A stretch of 64,000 bases of DNA, taken from NCBI RefSeq assembly GCF_037176765.1, contig NC_090023.1, forward strand, positions 171,289,006 through 171,353,005. The letters are read 5' to 3'. Position numbers and translations under genes: made by a program. Below the pieces are notes generated by a model. It had not been told where the DNA came from, made no database searches, and was given only the letters and a program-made list of their open reading frames with translations. The DNA comes from Anolis sagrei. Taxonomy: Eukaryota; Chordata; Lepidosauria; Squamata; Anolidae. This document shows positions 1 through 10,921 of this stretch, one piece after another (within the stretch, counting starts at the first letter, position 1; every line of letters begins with the position of its first letter).

Positions 1-392
1 GGAAATGCGAAACATAGAGATGGTAGAAGGAGAGCAAGGGAGAATGTGCGTGAACATGGAATGGGGTGCCTTTGGGGACAATGGATGCCTTGACGACATC
101 AGGACGATCTATGACAAAGCTGTCGACGAATACTCTTTAAACAGTGGCAAGCAAAGGTATTTACTGCTGCAGTGTGGTGAGAAATGTGATGGAAAGAACT
201 TCCTAATTGTGAGAGCTGTTCAGCAGTGGAACTCTCTACCCTGAAGTGTGGTGGAGGCTCCTTCTTTGGAGACTTTTAAACAAAGTCTGGATGGCCATCT
301 GTCGGAGGTGCTTTGAATGTGATTTTCCTGCTTCTTGGAGGGGGTTGGACTGGATGGTCCATGAGGTCTCTTCCAACTCTATGATTCTATGA
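1..392 (+). mobile_element. CR1 LINE 3' end
   Basis: The stretch ends in the typical CR1 3' terminus, with AACTCTATGATTCTATGA at its end. Before it lies coding sequence for the end of the CR1 ORF2 protein, reading roughly [11 protein letters not shown] followed by a VVEAPSLETFKQ-like segment. It enters the window from the left, so its 5' limit is unknown. It sits in an HK1 intron. It is not a host gene: the coding piece is open only in fragments. Confidence 0.85.
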
Positions 393-844
393 AACACTTG
401 GGATTTTGTGGATTTGAGGTGAAGACTCAGAACCAGAATATGGAAGGTTTTCCCATCACTGTTCTTGTGCCTTCTTTCCATCTTTCTTCTTACGATTTCC
501 CAAACTTTCACCTGGAAAGGTGAGACAGAGCAGCTGAGAAAGCTTGTCTAAATCAGGGGCTGTTCCAGCAGAGTGATGCTAGGACAACTGAAGCTATACT
601 GAATTGAAATCCTTCCCTCCCTAGGAATGCAAGAAATGAGTTAATACAACCCTCATTGAATGTTTTGCCAGCATCTGGGCTGTGTCTTTGTTCTGGAATG
701 TCTTCTCTTTCACTTTTCCCACGGCTTTATTTACTCTTCTCTGGCAAATCTTAGGAATCAGAGAAGATCCGCTGATAGGTGTCAGCTGGCAGGAGAGTGC
801 TTCTGCTGTCATTATGAGATTTTTGTCAATATGAGATTCTTGTT
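393..844. other. HK1 intron, nothing recognised
   Basis: Intron sequence between the CR1 end and the Tc1-like element. I see no exon, RNA gene or known repeat here. Confidence 0.5.
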
Positions 845-1670
845 ACAGTGGGGGGGAAAGTGTTTAGTCAGACACCAATTGTACAAGTTCTCCCACAAAA
901 AGATGTGAGAGGCCTGTAATTGACATCATAGGTAGACCTCAACTTTGAGAGACAACGTGAGAAAACATATCCAGAAAAATCACATTGTCTGATTTTTAAT
1001 GAATTTATTTGCAAATTATGGTGGAAAATAAGTATCTAGTCCATAACAAAAGTTCATCTCAAGACTTTGTTATATATCCTTTATTGGCAATGACAGAGGT
1101 CAAATGTTTTCTGTAAGTCCTCACAAGATTGGCACACACTGTTGCTGGTATGTTGGTCCATTCCTCCATGCAGATCTCCTCAAGAGCAGTGGTGTTTTGG
1201 GGCTGTCACTGGACAACATGGACTTTCAACTTCCTCCAAAGGCTTTCTATAGGGTTGAGATCTGGAGACTGGCTAGGCCACTCCAGGACCTTGTAATGCT
1301 TCTTACGGAGCTACTTCTTCATTGTCCTGCGGTGTGCTTAGGATCATTGTCACGCTATAAGACCCAGCCATATTTCAGCTTCAATGTCCTTGCTGATGGA
1401 AGGTTTGCACTCAAAATCTCACAATACATGGCCTTATTCATTATTTCATGTATGTGGATCAGTCGCCCTGGTCCCTTTGCAGAGAAACAGCCTCGAAGCA
1501 TGATGTTGCCACCCCCATGTTTCATAGTATGGTGTTGTTTGGATGCAACTCAGCATTCTCTCTCCTCCAAACATGACGAGTTGTGTTTCTGCCAAACAGT
1601 TCTTCTTTGGTTTCATCTTCTTTGGTTTCAGTTGACTGTACTTGCTGGAATTTTTCGGGTAATAATTCAG
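845..1670 (-). mobile_element. Tc1-like DNA transposon, decayed
   Basis: The left end ACAGTGGGGGGAAAGTGTTT resembles the terminal repeat of Tc1 elements of fishes and amphibians. On the - strand the transposase C-terminal half can be read: [16 protein letters not shown], then RDNDPKHT with the second catalytic Asp, then [15 protein letters not shown] with the catalytic Glu, then [13 protein letters not shown]. Several stops interrupt it, for instance just before RDNDPKHT, and the 5' half and the other end are missing. The copy ends about 100 bp before the HK1 exon at 1768. It is a plain dead transposon. Confidence 0.85.
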
Positions 1671-1741
1671 AAAACTAACTTTTCAAGGGTTGGAAAACAG
1701 CCCACTCTCAGTTGGTCTCAAGGCCATGATTTTTTTGCTAA

Positions 1742-1924
<183 letters not shown>

Positions 1925-1992
1925 TAAGTGAGCTAAATAAGACTACAAAAGAAATGAGTATCAACATCCTGCTAATCGCACTTACTTTCAGC

Positions 1993-3165
1993 TTATTTGT
2001 CGTGTCGGGGCAACCAGTCAATTATATTACATTTCTAACAGAACAAAGCAAACAAACAGGTAAAATACAAAATTTGTGAGTTTGGTAGTTGATTAAATGT
2101 CTTTTGACCAGTATCTGGCCACTTGGAGTGCTTCTGGTGTTGTTGCATAAGGTCCTCCATTGTGCATGTGGCAGGGCTCAGGTTGCATTGAAGTAGGTGG
2201 TCTGTAGTTTGCTCTTCTCCGCACTCGTATGTCGTGGATTCCACTATGTAGCCCCATTTCTTGAGGTTTGCTCTGCATCTTGTGGTGCCAGAGCGCAATC
2301 TGTTCAGCGCCTTCCAAGTTGCCCAGTTTTCTGTGTGCCCAGGGGGAGTCTTGGTTGAGGTTCTGGGTTTGAGCCTGCCGCTTTTGGACTCTCGCTTGCT
2401 GAAGTGTTCCAGTGAGTGTCTCTGTAGATCTTAGAAAACTATTTCTAGATTTAAGTCGTTGACGTGCTGGCTGATACCCAAACAGGGGATGGGCTGGAGA
2501 TGTCTCTGCCTTGGTCCTTTCACTATTGGCTGCTACTTCCTGGTGGATGTCAGGTGGTGCAATACCGGCTAAGCAGTGTAATTTCTCCAGTGGTGTAGGG
2601 CGCAGACACCCTGTGATAATGCGGCATGTCTCATTAAGAGCCACATCCACTGTTTTAGTGTGGTGAGATGTATTCCACACTGGGCATGCGTACTCAGAAG
2701 TAGAGTAGCATAGCCCAAGGGCAGATGTCTTCACTGTGTCTGGTTGTGATCCCCAGGTTGTGCCAGTCAGCTTTCGTATGATATTGTTTCTAGCACCCAC
2801 TTTTTGCTTGATGTTCAGGCAGTGCTTCTTGTAGGTAAGAGCACGGTCCAGAGTGACTCCCAGGTATTTGGGTGTGCTGCAATGCTTCAGTGGGATTACT
2901 TTCAGCTATGTAATGGCTTTTCCAGTAATGCTCCATTGTGAGTTTCCAGAGTGTTTCAGTTGATCTTTCATGGTATCGTCCCTGTTTTTGGAGCTGCTTT
3001 GTGGTCACCTTGAAATTTACATTCCTTATGGCACTGTAATATTGCAGCCTGTCACTAGATGTCAATGTGGTGTCCTTTTGCTTCAACTTGCATGGAATCA
3101 TTTGGTTACCCAGTCTTGCAATGAAAACAGGTGTTTGGGCTGCAGGACAAGGAATGGCCTTTAGA
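1993..3165 (-). mobile_element. LINE 3' part (Vingi/I-like), tail ACGACAAATAA
   Basis: On the - strand the end of a reverse transcriptase polyprotein can be read in pieces: GARNNIIRKLTGTTWGSQPD, CPVWNTSHHTKTVDVALNET, LHCLAGIAPPDI and a terminal cysteine-histidine motif CGEEQTTDHLLQCNL of the kind found after the RT in I/Jockey-type LINEs. The 3' end reads CCGACACGACAAATAAG. Frames are broken at several points. Clade assignment is my inference: Vingi was described from hedgehog and reptiles. At least five more copies lie in this window (26.9, 37.4, 48.7, 54.4 and 63.9 kb). Confidence 0.75.
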
Positions 3166-3199
3166 ACACTTTGATCTTCATTTATTATCTTATATTCTC

Positions 3200-3345
3200 C
3201 TCCAAGTACTGTATTTTCTGACTTATAAGACTACGTTTTTATCCAGGAAAATCTTCTCAAAAGTCGGGGATCATCTTATATGCCGGGTATCGTCTTATAG
3301 GGCGGGTACTGAAATTTACAAGCCAGACTTGAGAATCTGTGGTTG
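3200..3345. repeat. Fragment of a DNA transposon-like repeat
   Basis: The sequence TATTTTCTGACTTATAAGAC and the following CGGGTATCGTCTTATAGGGC resemble a dispersed repeat known from many vertebrates. I cannot assign the family. There is no coding capacity. Confidence 0.4.
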
Positions 3346-3376
3346 CCGCATATGTTTTTTTGTTTTTTGTTTTTTT

Positions 3377-3735
3377 TGTCGTGTCAGGAGTGACTTGAGA
3401 AACTGCAAGTCGCTTCTGGTGTGAGAGAATTGGCCGTCTGCAAGGACGTTGCCCAGAGGACGCCCGGATGATTTTGATGTTTTTATCGTCCTTTGTGGGA
3501 GGCTTCTCTCATGTCCCCGCATGAGGAGCTGGAGCTGATAGAGGGAGCTCATCCGCCTCTCCCCGGATTCGAACCTATGACTCTATCAGCTCCAGCTCCT
3601 CATGCGGGGACATGAGAGAAGCCTCCCACAAAGGATGATAAAAAGGATCAAATCATCCGGGCGTCCCCTGGGCAACGTCCTTGCAGACGGCCAGTTCTCT
3701 CACAACAGGAGCAACTCCTAACACGACCAAAAAAA
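3377..3735. mobile_element. Two tRNA-type SINEs head to head
   Basis: The left copy (- strand, about 3377-3577) and the right copy (+ strand, about 3578-3735) are the same SINE in opposite orientation, joined at their heads. Both contain CATCCGGGCGTCC and GCAACGTCCTTGCAGACGGC. The left one ends in CTCCTGACACGACAAAAA on its own strand, the right one in ACACGACCAAAAAAAAAA. A box-B-like GGTTCGAATCC is visible in the left copy. The arms could form a hairpin of about 150 bp. Confidence 0.8.
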
Positions 3736-3951
3736 AAAAGCCATATTGTTTTGTTTACAGTTGTGTGTAAGCTGTCCCGGGTCCCCTGGGGGAGATGGTT
3801 GGCGGGGTATAAAACTAAAGTTGTTTTTGTTGTTGTTGTTGGACTATAATCCCCAGAATTCTCATTCAGCACTGGCCATGTTGACTGATGATTTGGGAAG
3901 GTACTACAAAAGGTAACTTTCCTAAAATTACCTTTCCTACAAAAGGTTTCG

Positions 3952-4075
3952 TTGTTCATTCGTTCAGTCATCTCCGACTCTTCATGATCTCATGGACCAG
4001 CCCATGCCAGAGCTCCCTGTCAGCCGTCACCACCCCCAGCTCCTTCAAGGTCAGTCCAGTCACTTCAAGGTAACT
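3952..4075 (-). mobile_element. BovB LINE 3' end
   Basis: On the - strand this reads the last part of the BovB ORF2, with CTTGAAGGAGCTGGGGGTGG and a terminus of GAGTCGGAGATGACTGAACG followed by AACAACGAA. It matches the longer BovB copy at 44.3 kb. Strongly 5' truncated. Confidence 0.85.
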
Positions 4076-4273
4076 TTCCTAAAATCTGGCAAAACTTGTT
4101 TCCAACAAGTTTTGCTTTGCTTGGGGTCTGCAGCCAGCCTGCATGTTGCGTGCTATACTGCATTTGTTGAATCCGACAACAGTCCTGAAATGTGGCTTCA
4201 GCTACAGAAAGCAAATGCTTTTGAAAACTCGCTTGAAATCTGTTGTTCACCCCTCACCCTTCTTTTTCAACAG

Positions 4274-4507
4274 TGATCGGTTAGCATTGCTTCAGGTCCG
4301 TGCGATCCTCCAGCAGCTTGGTCTGAACAGCACTTGCGATGACAGTATCATTGTCAAGACGGTGTGCGGAGCTGTGTCCAAAAGGGCAGCTCAGCTGTGT
4401 GGAGCTGGGATGGCTGCTGTGGTAGACAAAATAAGGGAGAACAGAGGACTGGACCATCTGGATGTCACTGTAGGCGTGGATGGTACTCTGTATAAGCTTC
4501 ACCCCCA
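4274..4507 (+). CDS. HK1: Hexokinase 1, second-last coding exon
   Basis: The 234-bp exon opens with the T that completes the Ser codon split at 1922-1923 and reads [20 protein letters not shown], then [20 protein letters not shown], then [20 protein letters not shown] and [14 protein letters not shown]. It ends CA|GTAAGT, leaving a split His codon. The segment [10 protein letters not shown] and KTVCG are HK1-like (HK2 has GLESTCDDSI and KEVCT by memory). It belongs to the large lobe of the C-terminal catalytic half. The acceptor follows a pyrimidine run ending CAACAG. Confidence 0.97.
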
Positions 4508-4738
4508 GTAAGTTTGGGATGTGTTTGTGTTAATGGTTTGTCTCTGTTTTCTGTAAAGCCAGGAAGGGGAAATGTTTGACTGTCTAGATTTTTTGGACTG
4601 CAGCTTCTCCCATTTCATGACATTTTATGGAAAGCTCTTCAGTCATCCCTCTCCCCTGACACTTTATTCATTACTTTTGAGGATTGTGTTTAGGCCCCTC
4701 CACCTCTTGTAATCCTACCTTATATGTGGCTGCCATAT

Positions 4739-5205
4739 TTATTATTTATTTACAGTATTTATATTCCGCCCTTCTCACCCCGCAGGGGACTCAGGGCAGA
4801 TTACAATGTACATATACATGGCAAACATTCAATGCCATAGACACGAAACATATATAGACAGACACACAGAGGATATTTAACATTCCAGCTTTTCTTGAGG
4901 GTATTCTGGCCACCAGGGGAGCTGTCGCTTCACCGTCCATTTGTGACACTGATGAAGTACTTCCTCATTCTTTGCATGCTTGCTGGAGATTTTTATGGCG
5001 TCGGAAATTAGCGTAGGTGGTACCTAAGTTTCCTACTTGACAGATGCAACTGTCTTTTGGGCTGAAAAGGTCAACAGCAAGCTACACAACTTGGTCAGAA
5101 GCTCACTCCGACTTGGGCTGGCTTCGAACTCATGACCTTTTGGTCAGTAGTGATCTTAATGCAGCTGACTCCCAGCCAGCTGGCCGCTGTCCCAGTGCTA
5201 TGTGA
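4739..5205 (-). mobile_element. tRNA-derived SINE with L2-like tail (SINE-B), copy 1
   Basis: On the - strand it begins with a tRNA-like head (GCAGCTGGCTGGGAGTCAGC, then AAAGGTCATGAGTTCGAAGC as box B region) and ends with an L2-like tail CCCTGAGTCCCCTGCGGGGT followed by ATAAATACTGTAAATAAATA. Full length, about 465 bp. It shares private sequence around ATTTAACATTCCAGCTTTT with the next copy. Confidence 0.8.
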
Positions 5206-5334
5206 TTGTTATATACCCAAAATGACACAATATGGATATATTTCATTATTTCACTATTATGGCTTCTATCCCATATCTTCTAAGGAGTTCAGGGTAGTGT
5301 ATGTGATTTTCCAAAGCTTTACTATTAGAATATT

Positions 5335-5757
5335 TATTTATTTATTTACAGTATTTGTATTCCGCCCTTCTCACCTCGCAGGGAACTCAGGGCAGATTAC
5401 AATGTACATATACATGGCAAACGTTCAATGCCATAGACACACAACATATATAGACAGACACACAGAGGCTATTTAACATTCCAGCTTTTTCATGAGGGTA
5501 TTCTGGCCACCAGGGGAGCTGTCGCTTCACCATCCATTTGTGACACTGATGAAGTACTTCCTCATTCTTTGCATGCTTGCTGGAGATTTTTATGGCGTCG
5601 TAAATTAGCCTTCCCGCATAAGCGGTACCTAAGTTTCCGAACTGTCTTTCGGGCTGCAAAGGTCGACAGCAAGCTACACAAACTGGTCGGAAGCTCACTC
5701 AGTAGTGCCCTTAATGCAGCTGGCTCCCAGCGAGCTGCGCCACAGTCCCGGTGTCAT
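5335..5757 (-). mobile_element. SINE-B, copy 2
   Basis: Same family and orientation as the copy 130 bp to the left, and of the same subfamily: both carry CATTCCAGCTTTT and GAGGGTATTCTGGCC, which the copies at 31.7 and 34.8 kb lack. It ends near CGGTGTCATT. The pair could be two insertions or a local duplication. Confidence 0.8.
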
Positions 5758-5919
5758 TATGCTTCAGTGTGAGCTGTGTAGCTTTTGGTCAATTCCTTCC
5801 ATTTCGGGAGTACAGTAGATCTGCTCTGGTTTTTGATCCAATTTTTAAAGAAGGTACCCAAGATTATGAGGAAGTCTCATTCCCACTGATAAAAATGTCA
5901 AGAACATCACCATATTAAG

Positions 5920-6060
5920 GGAAAGGCCATAGCTTAGTGGTAAAGCACATTCTTTGCATGTTATAAGTCCATAACTGAAAACCTGGCACCCACAAATGAG
6001 CTGAGGGAAATTTTTTGGAGAGATGAGGCTAGAAACTGCAACCCAATAATGCTTAGAGGG
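5920..6060 (+). mobile_element. Degenerate tRNA-type SINE head
   Basis: AGGCCATAGCTTAGTGGTAA resembles a box A region and AACTGAAAACCTGGCA occupies the place of box B in an old tRNA-derived SINE. It is too decayed to be a tRNA gene: no cloverleaf can be drawn. Confidence 0.35.
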
Positions 6061-6075
6061 CCACACATGCCACAC

Positions 6076-6265
6076 ATGTCTGTTTTTATATTGTTTATAT
6101 GGTTTTATACTGTTTATACTGTTTTATATTGTTATTATTACATTGCTGTTAATTGTATATTTATGTTTTGATGTGGGCGCCGTGGGGTGCCACTTTGTTA
6201 GCCGTCTGCGGCGGTTGAGAAAGGACGGGATATAAAAGCCCTAAATCAATCAATCAATCAATCAA
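6076..6265 (+). mobile_element. L2-like LINE 3' tail
   Basis: The stretch GCCGTCTGCGGCGGTTGAGA followed by AAGGACGGGATATAAAAGCC and a run of AATC units is the 3' tail type of reptile L2 elements. Only the untranslated end is present. Confidence 0.65.
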
Positions 6266-6805
6266 TCTATATAAATAAAAATGTAATGTTCGTTTGTGGG
6301 AGTAACAGAACTCAAAAACCACTGGACAAATGGACACCAAATTTGAACACAATACACCTAACAACCCAATGTATGTCCTTCACTAGAAAAATTGATTTTG
6401 TCATTTGGGAGTTGTAGTTACTGGGATGTATAGTTCACTTACAATCAAAGAACATTCTTAACCCCACCAATGGTGGAATTGAACCAAACTTGGCACACAG
6501 TTCTCCCATGATCAACAGAAAATACTGGAAGGGTTTGGTGGGCAGTGTTCTTTGGTTTTGGAGTTGTAGTTCACCTACATCCAGAGATCACTGTGGACTC
6601 AAACAATGATGGATCTGGACCAAACTCTACAAGAATACTCAATATGCCCAAATGTGAACATTGGTGGAGTTTGGGGAAAATAGAATCTTGACATTTGGGA
6701 GTTGTAGTTGCTGGGATTTATAGTTCACCTACAATCACAGAGCATTCTGAACCTCACCAATGATAGAATTGGGCCAAACCTCCCACACAGAACCCCCATA
6801 TACAT
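6266..6805 (+). mobile_element. Helitron, 5' part
   Basis: Starts with TCTATATAAATAAAAATG preceded by A, as expected for a Helitron 5' end (host A | TC). The body carries the family's phrases GGGAGTTGTAGTT, CACCTACATCCAGAGA and CCAAACTTGGCACACAG. The 3' end is missing; the copy stops near CACACAGAACCCCCATA. Non-autonomous: no Rep or helicase coding sequence. Confidence 0.75.
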
Positions 6806-7203
6806 AGCTGGATTCGTCCATTTACATCATGAATGGGCAATAATATATCTGATTGGCATTCGTATGTAATTCCCACCAGCCCAAGGCTGCAGAACCCTTG
6901 GTGAAGAAACATGGAGACCTCCCATCATACATCCTTGATTTACACATCCTTTGGGGTAACCCTTTCTCACCCATTGCCTATGCCTGCTGCACTATTAGAC
7001 AAAATGAACCCTTTCCTGCAATACTAGAAAATGGAAAGCCTTTGTTTTGTTTTTGTTTTGTTTTTGTTTTTGTTTTTTTGCCTTGCTGTTTGGGGACAAT
7101 AGGGGGTTGTTGTCCGAAATAATAACTTCTCAAGTTCTGAGTGATGATGCCCTCTATGGACTGGCAGAAAAATTAAACCTTTTCCCCCTTCTTTTTTTAA
7201 TAG
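6806..7203. other. HK1 last intron, nothing recognised
   Basis: Intron sequence up to the acceptor TTTTTTTAATAG. It contains a TTTTG-rich run near 7040-7080 and no other feature I can name. Confidence 0.5.
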
Positions 7204-7348
7204 TTTCTCAAAGGTCATGCACCAAACAGTAAAGGATCTGGCTCCCAAATGCAATGTGACATTCCTTCTTTCGGAAGACGGCAGTGGCAAAGGGGCTGCT
7301 CTCATCACGGCCGTGGGATGCAGACTCCGAGAAGCTGAGCATAACTGA
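7204..7348 (+). CDS. HK1: Hexokinase 1, last coding exon and stop
   Basis: The first base completes the split His codon, then [40 protein letters not shown] and LREAEHN, stop TGA at 7346-7348. [11 protein letters not shown] is the conserved phosphate-binding segment near the C-terminus of hexokinases. The first part ([16 protein letters not shown]) is HK1-like, while the extreme C-terminus (CRLREAEHN) differs from the human HK1 ending VRLRTEASS as I recall it and is closer to the HK2 type; synteny with TACR2 and TSPAN15 settles it as HK1. Confidence 0.96.
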
Positions 7349-8286
7349 ATTTTGCAGCATCGGCGTCTTCTGCCTTCTGAGCACTTTCTTGTAAAGCAGC
7401 AGTCCTGCAGTCTGAACTGGTGGGAGAAGCCCAGAATTCAGCTGCTTTTATGGAAGAGTTGGGAGTTAAACAAAAATAAATAAAAATAGGATACTGAATA
7501 GAGTGTGCTGTTGCTGATAACATCCCCCACCGTCGAGTCCCTGTCTGCATGTGTCTTTTTCTTCCCTATTTGGTACATTCCCCTTGTGTAGATCATTAAA
7601 AAAAGTTCTGTGGTTTAAACAGAAGTCCAAAATGAGCTTATTTTTTCAGGATTAGAATTTCAGATCACAAAGACGAGCAGGCGGTGTCAAGCGTATTCTT
7701 TCCAGCTGCTACCATATCCATGTTAAATAAACACACCACCATCAATGCTGAGTATGAGATAAATGCTTTTGCAGTTGAGAATAGCAGTTTGCTTCTGAGT
7801 TTTTAGACTCACACTGATCCAGTTTCTCCCCCACCACCAACTCTCACTGCCATGAAGCAGAACAGTGTCTTTGTGTACTTCTCTATAGTCAGGTTTCTTT
7901 GAATAACCTGAATGGTCACTTCTGTGCATGTTCAGTCACGGGAAAAAGAAAACAAGTGACTATGTGTCCTGTACTATTGGCATTTCACATTGCTTTGGTA
8001 AACAAGACCATTTTCCAAATAAAAATACTATTATTTCGTAGTCTTTTAAAAAAAGTTTTATGCATAAAATTAAATGAATGCTTGAGCAAGAGTAATCCAT
8101 TTCTCTAGTCATGAGAAATCAGAAGATTGATATGTTCCTTGCTTGGTTTTGGTATGTACCAATTCCAGAAAACAATGGTTGCCTTTAAAGTTAAAGGGAT
8201 TTCTGATGTTCCTTCTTCATCTTCTGTACCTCCTTGAGAACCGATTCCTGAATAAAATTCTAAGATCTTGGACAGTCTTTGAAGTA
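7349..8286 (+). other. HK1: HK1 3' untranslated region with polyA signals
   Basis: Sequence after the stop codon without recognised repeats. AATAAA occurs at 7475-7480, 7726-7731, 8018-8023 and 8251-8256, so the transcript end lies in one of these places. The true end cannot be chosen without transcript data. The mariner begins right after. Confidence 0.6.
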
Positions 8287-10322
8287 CAGGGTGCGGCAGC
8301 ATAACTTCCTTTTTTAAAATGTGCGCCATTCAGTCGGTTGAAGACGTCGCAGAGCGCTAGTGGTCTTGTTAGAGAGGCGGGAGTATCAAGTTTTGTCCTG
8401 ACACAGTTCAGTCGCCATCATGCATTGGAACAGTGAGGAGCGTGCTTTTGCCTTTGAGGCCTACTTTTCAAGCGGATGTTCTGTGATCGCAACCCAGCAT
8501 GCCTTTTGGAATCGCTTTAATTTAGCCCCATTGCCCCCTGTCCCGGACCGGAGATCAATTGTGACGTGGGTCACTACATTCAGACAGTGGTCTCGTTCGA
8601 GAGTAGTCTCATTTGAGACGCGGGAGTATAAAGTTTTGTCCTGACACAGTTCAGTCGCCATCATGCGTTGGAACAGTGAGGAGCGTGCTTTTGCCGTTGA
8701 GGCCTACTTTTTGAGCGGATGTTCTGTGATCACAAGCCAGCGCGCCTTTCGGAATCGCTTTAATTTAGCCCCATTGGCCCATGTCCTGGACGAGAAATCA
8801 ATTGTGACATGAGTCACTACATTCAGACAGTGGTCTCGTTCGAGAGTAGTCTCATTTGAGACGCGGGAGTATAAAGTTTTGTCCTGACACAGTTCAGTCG
8901 CCATCATGCGTTGGAACAGTGAGGAGCGTGCTTTTGCCGTTGAGGCCTACTTTTCGAGCGGATGTTCTGTGATTGCAACCCAGCGCGCCTTTCGGAATCG
9001 CTTTAATTTAGCCCCATTGCCCCCTGTCCCGGACCGGAGATCAATTGTGACATGAGTCACTACATTTAAACAGTGGTCTCGTTCGAGAGTGGTCTCGTTC
9101 GAGAGGCAGGAGTATAAAGTTTTGTCCTGACACAGTTCAGTCGCCATCATGCGTTGGAACAGTGAGGAGCGTGCTTTTGCCGTTGAGGCCTACTTTTCGA
9201 GTGGATATTCTGTGATCGCAACCCAGCGCGCCTTTCGGAATCGCTTTAATTTAGCCCCATTGGCCCCTGTCCCGGACCAGAAATCAATTGTGACGTGGGT
9301 CACTACATTCAGACAAGTGTGACAAGATGAAGAACTGGAGTCCCTCAGTCCATTAGATCACCTGAGAACATTGAAGAGGTGAGAGCTTCAATGTTGTGAT
9401 CACCACGGCGTTCTGCATGCAAACATGCGTCTGCCCTTGGACTTTCCGATCATTCTGTGAGGAGAATTCTTCATGATGATCTTCATTTCCATCCTTACAA
9501 GATGGCGATTGTGCAGGAACTTTCTGAACATGACTTCAATTCTCAGAGGAATGCGCGTGAGGTTCTTCTCCAAGTCATTCCTGAAGATACTATTGTTTTT
9601 TTAGTGATGAAGCCTATTTTCATTTGTGTGGATCCGTCAACAAACAAAACATACGCTACTGGGCTGACAACAATCCTCGAGAATTGCATCAAAGGCCTTT
9701 GCATTCACCTAAAATCACAGTGTGGTGTGCAATTTCCTCAGCTGGAATTATTGGTCCCTGGTTCTTTGAGGAAAATGAAGTCACAGTGACAGTGAATTCG
9801 GACCGGTATGTAAACATGTTACAGGATTTTTTTCCCCCACGGCTAGATGGGTTGGACTTAGGGGACATCTGGTTCCAACAAGACGGTGCAACTGCACACA
9901 CTTCAAGAGCATCGATGGCTGTTTTGAGGGAACACTTCCCAGAGCGCCTCATCTCAATTAGAGGGGATTTGGAGTGGCTGGACTGCTCTCCAGATTGGGC
10001 CCCTTGTGATTTTTTTCTATGGGGTTTTTTGAAATCCCGTGTTTATGTGAACCGTCCAAGGACCCTACAAGATTTGAAGACCAACATCCAGGAAGAAATT
10101 GCCAACATAACGCCTGCTATGCTGGCAAGAGTCATGACAGAGGCCAGAAATCGGTTTACTCAGCGTATGGAGAATGGGGGACGTCACCTACCTAATTTGA
10201 TCTTCAAAACTACGTAAAACAAAACTTTAGGTATGCGCCTACATTATATATATAAAAAATTCTGATTCAAACAATGGGTTTTGTTAAGTTTTGAAAAAAG
10301 GAAGTTATGCTGCTTCACCCTG
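8287..10322 (+). mobile_element. Mariner-type transposon (DD41D) with fourfold 5' part
   Basis: Flanked by TA on both sides (8285-8286 and 10323-10324). The ends are inverted repeats: CAGGGTGCGGCAGCATAACT at the left, and on the other strand CAGGGTGAAGCAGCATAACT at the right, continuing TCCTTTTTT. The transposase C-terminal half (about 9560-10217) shows FSDEAYFHLCG, WFQQDGATAHTSRA and PDWAPCDFFLWG; the second and third Asp lie 41-42 residues apart. The N-terminal part MRWNSEERAFAVEAYFSSG looks like the helix-turn-helix domain DUF4817. ATG and this domain occur four times, at 8420, 8663, 8906 and 9149. The reading frame is broken between 9310 and 9460 and by one base near 9600, so the copy is dead. 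Without the three extra units it would be about 1.3 kb, the usual size. Confidence 0.93.
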
Positions 10323-10515
10323 TAGTTGCACGAGTGGAGATCTCATTAGATGTGATGGCAGTTTACTACAGATAGGCTATTGGATTCCTCTTGGTTTCAT
10401 ATGTGGAAAAATTACATCAGTGCAGGGCCAATGGCAGGACCCAGGAAGTTGTGAATTCTCCAGCTCCCTGGTACCTCTGCTCTGCCTTCTTGCCAGCTTA
10501 GACTATTGGATATAG

Positions 10516-10517
10516 TA

Positions 10518-10557
<40 letters not shown>

Positions 10558-10760
10558 TTTATTTATATTCCGCTCTATCTCTCCAAAGGGACTCAGGGCT
10601 GATTCCAAACATAAAAAGCAAACATTCAATGCCCGAATACAACAACAATACATCCATACTAACAAAATTTATACAACTCAACATATAACTACGAATTATA
10701 ACTTAAACTAAAATTAAAAGGCACAGCCTGTTATAACAGACATAAGACAAAACATCAAAT
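10516..10760 (-). mobile_element. L2-like LINE or SINE 3' tail
   Basis: An AAT-unit run (10520-10557) followed by ATTTATATTCCGCTCTATCT and GGACTCAGGGCTGATTCC, the reverse of the common L2-type tail. No coding part. Confidence 0.6.
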
Positions 10761-10921
10761 AATTTCCAATTTCTTTGGAGCAAATAGATATAGGTTTATG
10801 GTAGCAGTGACTGGGAAGCCTTCTGCCATTTTGATTTTACCATAGGGTCCAAAATAACATCTCTGGACCAGGAGTGGGAAACCTGTTGTTGGACTTCAAC
10901 AGATGTTGGGTTGACTAGAGA

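Noticed and set aside
5920-6060. tRNA gene
   Set aside because: Only scattered box A and box B similarity remains; no cloverleaf can form.
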